Assembly (NCBI GenBank): GCA_028023455.1
Contig: JAQFVV010012434.1
Location: forward strand, 7,125,157 to 7,189,156
DNA length: 64,000 nucleotides
DNA from: Epiperipatus broadwayi
Lineage: Eukaryota > Onychophora > Udeonychophora > Euonychophora > Peripatidae
Reading direction: 5' to 3'
Positions 34,690 to 45,569 of the stretch are shown here, in pieces. Numbering within the stretch: position 1 is the first letter of the stretch; every line of letters starts with the position of its first letter. The notes under the pieces were generated by a model. It was given only the letters and a program-made list of their open reading frames with translations. It searched no databases and was not told the origin of the DNA. The position numbers and the translations under genes are program-made.

Positions 34690-36165
34690 TTTAAATGAAA
34701 AAGTAAAACATGCAATTAAATGTATGAAGAAAGAAAAGGCTCTAGGTAATGATGGAATTATAATTGATATAATAAAAGAAGCAAGTGAAGAAATATAATT
34801 TTTTTTTAGCAAAGTTATATACCAAATATCTAAATGATAAAGATGTACCAGATGATTAAAAGAATGCAGTATTAATATTTAAAAAAGGTGATAAAAATAT
34901 TAACAATTACAGACCTATCAGCCTTTTATCAGTTTTATATAAAATTTTTACCAAGATAATTACAACTCATCTACTGAAAATATTGGATTTCCACCAACCA
35001 AGAGAACAAGCTGGATTTAAAAATGGTTTTAATACAGTAGATCATATCCAGGTATTGATAGAAGTTATAGAAAGGACAAATGAATATGAGTTGCCATTAT
35101 GCTTTGGATTTGTAGTTTATAAAAAGGCATTTGATTCTATAAACATTTCTTCAGTGATTAAAGCATTTGATCATCAAGGTGTAGATCCAAGATATTGTCA
35201 TATTTAAAGAATAATTATAAAAATGCAACAACAACAAGTAGATTATATAATGATACTAGGAAAGTCAACATTAAAAAAGGTGTAAGACAGGGTGACTTCA
35301 TATCTTCAAAACATTTTACAATAGTGCTGCAAAAAGTATTTTGTGGATTAAAATGGGAAACTAAATGAAGATTATTTAAGTCATTTAGATTTTGCAGACG
35401 ATGTAGTTGTTTTTGCAAATAATGCTTTAAAACTGTAAGAAATGTTGAAGAAATTATCACATGAAAGTAGGAAAGTAGGACTAAAGATAAATGTTAAAAA
35501 GACTAAAGTACTGTTTAATGGATTTTCTCAAAATATGAAAATAAAGATTGATTATGATGAGTTAAAAAAAGTTAACAGTTAGAAATACCTTGGTCAGATT
35601 TTTAATACAGATGTAAACATAATGGATGAAATTAATCATAGAATTAAACTTGGCTGGAGTGGTTTTGGTAGAAATAACTTGATACTAAATCGAAAATATA
35701 CCTATGTGTTTGAAAAGAAAGGTTTTTAATAAATGTGTTTTACCAGTTCTTACTTATGGATCTGAGACTTGGATGCCTTAATAGAAAAGCAATATAGAAA
35801 CTTCAGACCACTCAAAGAAGTATGGAAAGATGCATGTTGTGAGTAACAAAAACAGATTGAGAATGCAATATATGGATAAGAAAACAAACAAGTGTTAGTG
35901 ACCTCATTGAAAAAATTAAAAGACTGAAGTGGAGTTGGGCTGGACATATTGTTAGAAGAGATGATACTAGATGGACAATTGAAATCTTAAACTGGATTCC
36001 AAGACATTCTAAAAGAGCGAGAAAGACACCACTTGTGAGATGGAAGGATGAAATAAGAAAGTGTATAGGGGTGATGTGGAGAAGAGAATCTAAACATTGT
36101 AGAAGATGTGTGAACTTGGAGAGACCTTCATTCTGCAGTGGATTGATGATGATGATGAATCATAA
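34690..36165 (+). pseudogene. RTE-like LINE reverse transcriptase, 5'-truncated and decayed
   Basis: Translated pieces in shifting frames follow the order of a LINE RT: KCMKKEKALGNDGIIIDIIK (fingers) at about 34710, NNYRPISLLSVLYKIFTKI at about 34905, QPREQAGFKNGFNTVDHIQ then YKKAFDSI at 35000-35140, and the catalytic HLDFADDVVVF at about 35380-35415. These are followed by KINVKKTKVLFNG and KYLGQIFNTD at about 35485-35615, and a C-terminal RWKDEIRKCI block near 36040. Several stops and frameshifts are present. The end is a short (GAT)n tail at 36145-36160, as in RTE-clade elements. The endonuclease domain is missing. Confidence 0.8.
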
Positions 36166-36339
36166 CCATATGTAATTAAAACAGAAATAACTGATTCTCT
36201 CACAAAGTTGTGTAAATGTCTACAACAGAGCTAAAAATAGATTGGTATTAATTTATGTTTACATATTTTGTTGACATTTACATAATACAGTGGGAGGTAC
36301 AGCTACTTCTGTTTCAATTTTATATATATATATACATTT

Positions 36340-36425
36340 TAATTCAGTTTTTCAAGCTCCCTACAATTATCCACTTTATCATATACAACTGATTCATGTG
36401 ATCACATAAAAGTGAAAAATGGACA
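36340..36425 (-). repeat. Partial SINE-like family copy
   Basis: TTTTTCAAGCTCCCTACAA.TATCCACTTTATCATATAC then TGATCACATA matches the start of the 33.9-kb copy. It stops after about 85 bp. Confidence 0.55.
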
Positions 36426-36599
36426 TATTAAGGTTCTATATTGAGGGTCCAGAGTGACTTAAAGTCAACATGGGTATGACAATAATATTGGCATCAACAA
36501 GGGCTTTAAACATTTAATCTTTAGATTCAATCTTTAGATTTTCAATGACATGAATGGCTAAAGAGTTGAAGGGGAGAAAAGATTGAAGGTTGTCCATTA

Positions 36600-36830
36600 A
36601 AGCTAAGCATTGATTATGTATATGTGTGGAAGATGGTGATCTGGACCAACTAATGAGAGTTGATTCAGCATGAAATATGTATGTAGGATATCTTTTATCT
36701 TTTCTACATCTATGTGATTATGTGTATTAGTGATATAAGATAAAGTGAATAGTTGCAGGGAACTTGAAACTCTGAATTCAAGTTCTTTTGTTACATTAAG
36801 TTTAGTATAGACAGTATACATGCACTTAAA
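36600..36830 (+). repeat. SINE-like family copy with end sequence, inverted
   Basis: The complement of the 8.0- and 33.9-kb copies (GATGGTGATCTGGACCAACT, TGTGATTATGTGTATTAGTG, GGGAACTTGAAACTCTGAAT). It ends in TTACATTAAGTTTAGTATAG at 36784-36803, shared with the palindrome at 34325-34402. With the partial copy at 36340 it forms a divergent pair. The 100-codon minus frame here is an artefact. Confidence 0.65.
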
Positions 36831-37084
36831 TATTATATATATACACACACATAAAAATATTAAAAATGTATACAGCTTAGTTACTATGAGAGCAATGTAA
36901 TACACTTCTCCTTATTAAGAGAAATTTTTTTTGCTGTAATTATACCATTCATATGCAAACACACAAGGCTTTCAAAACATGCACACAAAACTCAAGCATA
37001 CATATTACTACATATTGATTAGTAAATAGCAATTTTTGCATTGACATTCTTGAACACTATTCACTTTAAAGAAATAGATTAATA

Positions 37085-37191
37085 AATATTATTAATCATT
37101 TACTAGGCTAGATATTATCATATGTTATAAAGTTTATATCTGGGCCAAAAACGATATAATAATCTCTAGTCTAATAAATAATTAGTATTTA
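37085..37191. mobile_element. MITE/foldback (copy B of the 10.7-kb family)
   Basis: The left arm ATTTACTAGGCTAGATATTATC is mirrored by GATATAATAATCTCTAGTCTAATAAAT on the right. The arm core is shared with 10684-10777, but the central spacer is longer. Confidence 0.6.
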
Positions 37192-37889
37192 CAAAAAGAG
37201 AATGGTGACAAGTATGTGAACACAAAGTTTGAAATTTGTAGCTCAAATTGTAATAATATTGATAAATATGGATTGAATCTGGAGCAAATGAGGAGTGCTG
37301 GTTCATAGTGAAATGCATCTTGAAGAGTCATTCATTTCATATATTTTTTCAAAAGTGCGTGGTGAAATGGAAGTTTTAGATATATATAATATTTTTATAT
37401 TTGATTTTCAGTATAACATTAACATTTGATTTAATATATGTGCATATCAACCTGATACCACATTAAATGGTTAAACTATTACAAAAAATGATAGCTATTA
37501 TAAATGATGCTCTGATGTAAAAATATTTGGGAGAAATGAGTATGCCACTAGTTGATGACAATTAAATTAACATTGTGATTACATTATTTTCAGTCACACT
37601 TAGTAAAACATTTTTTCTAAACAACGATAGGTATTTTTTTTATTACTTATACAACTTTGCAATTTTTTTAATTTTGTGACATGCTTTTTCCAGAAAGTGT
37701 GAGACAATGAAGTAAAGATAATTGGATTTTTTTAAGAAAACATTGTGAAAGTTCTATCATTCTAAGAAAAGATGCACATGAATTAGTCCTAAAATTACAA
37801 ATGTCTATTTTAGATAACAACTATAAAAAATAAGTATCACTAGAATAAGATGATAACTAATTGGAGAATTGTTTTTTTTAATTGTAAGT
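37192..37889. other. AT-rich sequence, nothing recognised
   Basis: No supported gene or repeat. Confidence 0.55.
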
Positions 37890-37973
37890 GTGTGAAAAAT
37901 AATAATATAAATAATAAAAATAATATAATAATAATAATAATAAATAATAATAAAATAATAAAATAAAATAAAA

Positions 37974-38005
<32 letters not shown>

Positions 38006-38012
38006 TAATTTA
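37890..38012. repeat. (AAT)n/(AAAT)n microsatellite
   Basis: About 120 bp of AAT units with AAAT and AAAAT interruptions. The Tyr-rich minus frame is a repeat artefact. Confidence 0.95.
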
Positions 38013-39289
38013 TTTTTACCAAAGTTTATTTTAATCCTAATTGTGATTTTATGTAGAAAAGATCATCAAAATATCATTTATATGACTAATTTCAATATCC
38101 AATGATTGACTTTATATATATAAATCTGTTTTTGTAGAGTATACAGTAATTTGTAATGGAGATTTCTGCTTTGCTACTATTTTTGTTTTACATGTGGACA
38201 ATGACTTGAAGAAAAGAAAAATTAAAGTCATATTTTATAAATATTATAGACAATTTATTGAATAAACAATGTAATTGTGTAAATTTTCATAATTTTTGGA
38301 AAGTTAGCCATTCATAAGGGAAGGTTACTGACATGTGATCACAAAGATATTTAAGTTTTAAAGATTGATTGCTACTCAAAATGGCAGAAAATTCTGTAAA
38401 CTGATTATAGCAAACATTTTATTTGTATTTTATATAGGCATATGGAATTTTTTAGTATTTATTCTAGAATATTTTGATTATTATATTTATCTTATTTTAT
38501 ATTATATATAAACAAAGGTAATGAAATAAAAGCACTATAAATGTTAAACAAAGGATCAAGAATACAGGTAATTCATTTATTCTTGGACATCTGATATTTA
38601 TAAACATAACTGTTGACAAAGATTTGGTTATAAACATTAGACCTACCAAGAATATACAGACTCATTCTATTCTTGTTTCTCTGTTCAACAGTTAGAGTGG
38701 CTTTAATTCACAGTCTAAAAGGAGGGTGATTTACTTTCTTTATTTACATGTACATTGAGCTATGTTTAATTTAAAATTTATATATATTATAACAGTTCTA
38801 TTATATGGCACCCAATAATATAGTGTGTGCACAAATATATAGAAAGTTGAAAGAAAAAGTAGAAATAAACACAGATAAAAAATTTTGTAAATATTTTTTA
38901 CATTTCCTGGAATAAACATAATTGTAGTAAAACATTAAATAATTGGGGATTTAATATAGAATTTCATTATAAAATAAATCCTCAAAAAAGTCTAAATAAT
39001 GTTTTTATTGAATTCTGATTTTAAATTTAAAAACAAAATGATTTATGTTTGAAAATTTTAAATTAATGCTTGTATACAATTCTCTATCTAAGTAAAAACA
39101 AATAGATCACATTTTTGGTAAAATTTCAAAGTTGCTTTCAAAAGTAGCTTCTAATTAAAATACAAAAATATGAAAGGATTAGAAAGACAAGAAAAGTTTT
39201 AAAATTTGTTTTTATCACCTCAGATCATTCTTATAAAAAGAGTTGATAAAGAGATTAGAATAGTCTGTTCTTAGATTAACTTTTCATTT
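38013..39289. other. AT-rich sequence, nothing recognised
   Basis: No supported gene or RNA. Confidence 0.55.
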
Positions 39290-39660
39290 CTATGGAGTTG
39301 GCTAGTTTGTTGGAAGCTGTAGTGGAGAGCTGGCCAGAAGAGATGCAGAAAATACCATGAATCAGATGTAGGAGGGCAATGAAGCAGCTGCTCTATAGTT
39401 CTACAGAGGAGTTTTGATTCACCTGAAGCCTGAGTCACTTCAAATCAATCATTATCCTGCACATACATGGACAAAAAGTTTGCTAGCCCAAAATATATCA
39501 AATCCTAGACAGAAGGGAACACATTGAATGCCACCCTAACTGCTTATGTCTTTCCCAAGACTGACAATTACCTGGCAATGAGGATTATAAACCACCTCAT
39601 TAAGAGAATATCATCAGTTGATGAAGAAGTCATTATAAATCTGGATGTTTATCTATGTAT
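39290..39660. other. Locally GC-richer segment of unknown origin
   Basis: About 370 bp with clearly higher GC than the flanks (for example GGAGAGCTGGCCAGAAGAG, GCCTGAGTCACTTC). All frames I tried are interrupted by stops and gave no known motif. Probably an old element fragment or a decayed gene piece. Confidence 0.35.
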
Positions 39661-41931
39661 GCAAAGAAGCACAGATAAGCATATTTATATAAAGTGAGTT
39701 TTTTTTATAATTTATTAAAAATGGCATTTAAAAATATCACTTAAAAGCACAAGAAATAATTTTGCTTGGATTTCAAATCTAAGGAGTAAAGATTTAATGC
39801 ATTGACTTTATTTTTTTTTAAAAAAAAAAGTTGATAATACTTAAATAAAAAGAAAATTAATCGATTTATGTATATATTCCAAATGAAATTAATTAGGAAA
39901 AATGTATTTTAATAATTTTATTATTTTGACAAAATAAAATGCCCACATACATGTCTATATGCACAAGTATAAATGGTAATTACATGTTATAAAAATTCTG
40001 TCATTTATTATTTTGATAAATTTAAATATGTTAAATATGTTCTGTTAATAAATTAATAAAATGTGCATTTGTGCACATATATGCATATGTGTTTAAGTAA
40101 ACATAATTATAGAGTATTTTATATCATTTAAAAGTGACAACTAAAATGTTTATTTTGTAACAAGTCAAATATGTTCAGAAATTACATGCAAACACATAAA
40201 TATGTGTGCATATCTACAGCAATGCTTGTCAAATAGAATACTTATACAAAATTTATTCATTTTTAAAATTTTATTAAATGTCAGTTGAAATGTATTCAGT
40301 GTATACAATAACACACATTTGTGCACATGTCTATATATGTGTGTTGTATGTAAACCCATTAATAAGTATTGTAAAATCAATTTAATAATTTGAATTTTGA
40401 ATATTAATCAAAATCAGAAGCTCATATGTGTATAACCATATTCTAAAGTCCTTAATATAATTTTTTTATTCATATTAATAAACTTGTATTCAATCGTTAA
40501 AATTATTCCAGTGACTTAATTCTAAAAAAAGTTTAAAATATTATATGTTCACATCCTCTCTTGGGTACAATACAGTAATAGAGCTTATATTCTCTGAGCT
40601 AGATTCATGCATAATGGTCCAATATATAAATGTGAATATATTTAGTGTTTAAGGTCATTACAGTATGACATTGTCCTGGTTTTGATGCAAAAAGAATATC
40701 CTTTAAAGCCACACACTACATTTTATTTTAGTTTAATCTTATTAGAAATTAAGCTTATGATGGCCAGTACATTAATGGTACTAAGTGGCCAGGTCATTGA
40801 TGATGATCAGCACATTTTAATATCTCAACATTATTGTTTTGATTATTGTGTATTGAAATGAATTAGCATTTGATTGGTAGATCCAAACTATGTTTAAATA
40901 ATTGCCCAAGCTAGCAAAGGCTAATTAGTTGGCCTGGTCTACAGTAGACTCATTTTAAAATCCAGACACACAATTGACTGTTGATTTATTTCATTGATGA
41001 TCAATCATGATGATGAATGGCTTTTCTTTTGAGTATTATTAGTAGTTACTTATACTTATTAATAATGTTGGTTGATGAATTTATAATTATATTTATAGTT
41101 GCTCTAAGGAGTTAATTGGACTGATCTCTCAGAGGTATCAAGATCTTTCATACTCTTATATTATATACTTATATATTTTGTGATATTAAACATTACTTTA
41201 ATATATCTCAAACATTAATACAATTATTTTAATAATTTTTACTTTAATATCTACTTTATTACTTTAATATTATATCTTATATATTACTTAATATTTCATA
41301 TTAAGTTTCATTAATTGAAATATCTTGTTAACTGGGGTTGATATTTACCATCACCCCACCTATATTTCAGATATGACCACCTAGACTAAAATACTGAGTG
41401 TATGAATTATTATTACATTTATACATTACTGATTTAGAGATATGATATTTTCTAAATAAACTTTGGCATTTCTTTGGAATATCAAAGTTTTTAATCCACT
41501 GCATAAATTGTTAACTTGCTTTGTTTTTCAACCTAAGATGTAAGTTTAAATCACACACATTTTATTTTTATCTGGTTTTAATATTTCATATAATTCAATA
41601 TATAAATTTAGTTTTGCTATGCACAATTATTTATATCCCATAAATAGTCACAACCCAATTACATATAATGTGGGTACTCAATATATTCATACTCACTTTG
41701 ACATCTTTTACTACAAATTCATTTCACTGTCATGCAGTGTTGTTGTGAGAAATGCTAAATATATCAATGCACAACTTTAAAAAAAGAGGTATTAATTGTA
41801 ATAATAATAAATATGTTCAAATGTTAAAAGAATTATTTAAATTCATATTTTTATAAATAACAATAGATTTGTTAAAATGGTTTAAATTTATATAGTTAAG
41901 GCTTTACTTCATTAACATTTGTAATCAATTA
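39661..41931. other. AT-rich sequence, nothing recognised
   Basis: About 2.3 kb without a supported gene. The frame at 40165-40380 on the minus strand has no recognisable motif. Confidence 0.5.
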
Positions 41932-42442
41932 ATATATATATGTGTGTGTGTTCTGCACACAGATAATGAAGCTATTCAATGTATGTAAAATTATCAAAAG
42001 TTACCGCCAGGCACTTTCGGGACATATATTATGGAGAAACTAAAACTAACATTGCCACCAGAATAGCTCAACATAGATACCTTTACAACAGAACTAAAAC
42101 AAAGCTTGAAGGTAATTCAGTTTTTGTTGAGCATGAGAGAGCCAATGGCCATGCTTTTCTACCCACCACAGCCAATATCATTTGCTCTGAAATAAACGAT
42201 ATTAAATGCAAAGTCAGGGAAGTTTACTACATTGTAAGTGGCCCAGCAGCAATTAATAGAAGAGAGGCCTGCTTTTCTCTGTCTCGAAAATGGTCTATGT
42301 AACATCTGCATATGAATTTGCATAAAATTTGCATTAGTCGCCATGAATATGGGACTATGAACTGTAGCAGTAACTTTTGATAATTTTACGTAAATTGAAT
42401 AGCTTCATTATCTGTGCGCAGAGCACACACACACATATATAT
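41932..42442 (+). mobile_element. About 0.5-kb element with long terminal inverted repeats enclosing a GIY-YIG frame
   Basis: Inverted arms of about 70-75 bp (41932-42010 and 42370-42442) are over 90% complementary by eye. Left landmarks are TGTGTGTGTTCTGCACACAG, ATAATGAAGCTATTCAATGT and AAAATTATCAAAAGTTACC. The right arm is the complement, ending in GCACACACACACATATATA. The interior is almost entirely a GIY-YIG nuclease fragment of the Penelope-like type. No transposase or reverse transcriptase is present. The TA-rich ends hide any target duplication. Confidence 0.75.
41979..42302 (+). CDS. GIY-YIG endonuclease-like protein, 107 residues, Penelope-type
   Basis: The frame starts in the left inverted repeat and stays open. 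Residues from about 15 read DIYYGETKTNIATRIAQH, matching the second half of the GIY-YIG signature and the following conserved Arg/His helix. SVFVEHERANGHAF corresponds to the conserved 'H...tGH' block. INRREACFSLSRKW near the end matches the 'iNR..g..LS..W' C-terminus of Penelope-like endonucleases. In those elements this domain nicks target DNA at the C-terminus of the RT. Here the N-terminal GIY strand and the usual cysteines are replaced by residues encoded in the inverted repeat, so activity is doubtful. Other Penelope relics in the window are full of stops and this frame is not, which suggests youth or retention. Confidence 0.55.
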   Translation: MYVKLSKVTARHFRDIYYGETKTNIATRIAQHRYLYNRTKTKLEGNSVFVEHERANGHAFLPTTANIICSEINDIKCKVREVYYIVSGPAAINRREACFSLSRKWSM

Positions 42443-44440
42443 AAAATTTAAAAGAAACTTATAAATTATATAAATCATGTTAAAATTGTTGCTCTTATCA
42501 AAGATTAAAAGAACTTAAGGAATATATTAAAAACAACTTGGTTAAGTTCACTAGTGGTTTCAAAAAATATATTTTAAATAATTAAGTTAAAAATAAGTTA
42601 ATAATAAGATAAAGCCTGTTTTGAGACATGAAATTCAAAAATTAAACAAAAACTTAAGAAATTTAAAAACTGCAAAATAATAATAATAGTATTTTAAAAT
42701 TTATATAATTAAATTAAAATGAGGTCATAAAAGTGTTAAAAATAATGGATGTTCAAAGCCTGTGAAAAATAAGGTCAAAGATCCTAAAAATTAAGAGATT
42801 AAAACTTATATATAATCAATTTCTTTTAAATTTGGCAGTCTGGATTCTTTTTTAACTCAAACTACCTTGATCCCTCATTAGGATGACTCAGTTGAAAACA
42901 AGAACAACTGCCAATTGTTGAAATCTAACCTCAATTTCTGTGGAACATGACCAAGCTATTTTAGAAGAATCACTAATTAAAATAAAGAAAAATGTTTAAA
43001 CTTCAAATTTCAAAGATAAGAAAAATAATAAAGTACATTACAGCAATTTGTAAAAAAAAGAACAGGATTATAAATGAAATCAATTAATGGAAACCATCAT
43101 GGAAAAATATTAGCAAACAAAAAAAATCCTCACAATAGAACTTTTGCTGCATAAGTTAAAAAAGACTATTTAGATTTATATTAACATATCCATTTTAAGA
43201 TTTATTTTATGACTTCTTAATGTACATTTATTTTAGAAAATTTTATGTTATTATGTGTAGAGTATTTATATAATAAATAAATAAATTGATTGATTAAAGA
43301 AAGAAGTGAATATTTTGTAAAAAAAAAGTCAGCATTTGTAGTTAAGTTTTTATTAATGCCCTAGATGTGTTTTGAAACAGCATGATAAAAATTCACTTTC
43401 TTATTCCTTAGTATATACATGTTAATTAGAAGTTTATTTCATTTAAAAAGGTGTTTTTTTTTCATGTGGAAATAGATAAATAATCAGAAGTGTAATTTCA
43501 TTCTTAAGATAAGTGTGCATGTTCTAAAATATTTTAAGTGCTAAAAAATGAATGAAATATAATTATCAGTATTTTAAGTTATAGATTTATTTTGAAATTT
43601 GATTGAGATTATTTGAATATACTCCTTTTGATTACTGTTAGTTAAATTTTATGTATGTTAAAACTTATTATGTACATGCAATTGACACATCATTGTTGAA
43701 TAATTTATTATCGGTTTATCTAGTAAATTGGGGTCAGATTTAAAGAATCATATATCATAATTAGTTTGCAATATTATTAAATTAGGATTTGGACTTAAAG
43801 TGACCACTTCCTAAAATTATCAATTTGTATTGATTATATAATTATTCCATATTAAATATTTATGTATGACTATGCTATTAAACAAATAATATGAATATAT
43901 GAATTATATTTGTAAGGATCATCCATACATAGGCTTATATCCAGGGTATATTAAAGACCAGAGATTTACCTGTAGCAGGTGTGCTCATTCAATCACATTA
44001 ATATTATAAGTTTTAATTGAAAGATTAATGTTTTTAATTAATCAAAATAAATCTTGGGCACTTTACAAATCACTACTATTGTTTTCCACCAGGCATCTGA
44101 ACTAAAAGTTGAAAGATAAGTGAGAAATAGCTCATTAAAGCAATTATAAATAATTATTATGCTATTGGCCATAATGTAATTATGCTTAAAGAAAAGAACA
44201 TTAAATATTGATTGACCATTATAAATCTTAGTAAATAATTATTGTTTTGTTATATGTTTGAAAAGAATATATTCTTCTTTATATGCAATATTGTTTAATC
44301 TGCATATTTACTCCATGTCCATTTCATCTGAGTAATTTAGATTCTATATGGTCTAGTTAGGTATTACCAATAGTAGTTGTGTAGTGATTGTCATCATAAT
44401 ATTAAAAAATAGTTTCAAATCTTATATATATTGCAATTTC
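42443..44440 (+). repeat. Long dispersed repeat, copy 2
   Basis: Diverged, collinear copy of 27880-30450 (see the shared blocks there), lacking the 29165-29690 segment. It starts directly at the end of the GIY-YIG element. No coding sequence is readable in it. Confidence 0.6.
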
Positions 44441-45416
44441 CAAAAATATAAAAATCCTACATTTTCATCTGGGCCAATTGATTGGTACTTCTAGCTGACT
44501 AAAAGCCAATACATTGACAAGCCAAACTGTAACCTAAAAGTGTGAAAATAATGGCATATGAGCTCAATAACAATATTACATGTTGTATAAACTAAAATTA
44601 TAAAGTGATAGCTAAGCTCAGTGGGGTTACACCATAAATGCCAAATACTACAATAAAAAGATACATTGGGAAAAACATTTATAAGAAAATATTATGAAAA
44701 TACAAAGTAATACTATTAATAAATCAATAGGAGGAGAAATTTCAACTCACTTTAACATAAATAAAGGACTCTTAATATTGCAAACATATGCCATTGAGGA
44801 TACATTAATTTTTTTTAAACATCTACTACATCTACAGTTTTATATCCATCTTCTAAAAATATTCAAAGCATCTTATTGCTTTGATGAGATAAAAATATTA
44901 TTTAATTCTTATAAAATTTTGAAATGTTCTTTTAAAATCTATGCCACACAAGATCTATCCTTTGAATGTAATTTTAATATCAAAATAAATTAATAATATG
45001 ATCCATGAAACAAATCAGGATATCTCCAGGAATATGATCTTATTTAAACTATAAAATAAATTATCGTTGACTCATCAGATTTATTCTAGATTGAATGATA
45101 TCCTAGATAATAAAATAGAACATACACTTACTCCTAAGTAAATGTCTTATTACAATTATGATAATAACAATAATAACATTATTAATTTAAATAAAATAAA
45201 AACATAATATCTTAAATTGAAATAAGTTAAATGCTACTCTAGGATGACATTCAGATAGGAAAAATGGGTAAGGGATTTTATAGTCAATCTAAATACCCTA
45301 GAACAAACCTTAAACACTTTTTAAATATGAAGTAAGTTCATTTACTTCTGTTTAAAATCCTCTAAACATCACTTCATCCTTTTTTTCTTTTCAAAATATA
45401 CATTACATGTAAACTT
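44441..45416. other. No supported gene
   Basis: A 99-codon + frame with an ATG at 44694 has ordinary AT-rich composition and no motif, and I treat it as chance. Confidence 0.5.
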
Positions 45417-45569
45417 CTATAATTAAAACACTTCAAACAATTAAAATGATTATAAATTAAAAATAGTTGAAACATTGGAACAAGTGGATATATATACACA
45501 AGAAATAAAGTTTTTGTAAAGAAAAGAGGAAAATGAGACTTTTAATTGTTTGAAGTGTTTTAATTATAG
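45417..45569. mobile_element. MITE-like element with perfect 30-bp terminal inverted repeats
   Basis: CTATAATTAAAACACTTCAA continuing to 45446 is exactly complementary to 45540-45569, with a 93-bp interior. Perfect arms suggest a recent origin or correction. No target duplication is evident. Confidence 0.75.

Noticed and set aside
35215-35947. Minus frames opposite the RTE-like RT
   Set aside because: Antisense of the LINE remnant, which has clear RT motifs on the + strand.
42159-42344. Minus frame opposite the GIY-YIG frame
   Set aside because: Shadow with no independent features.
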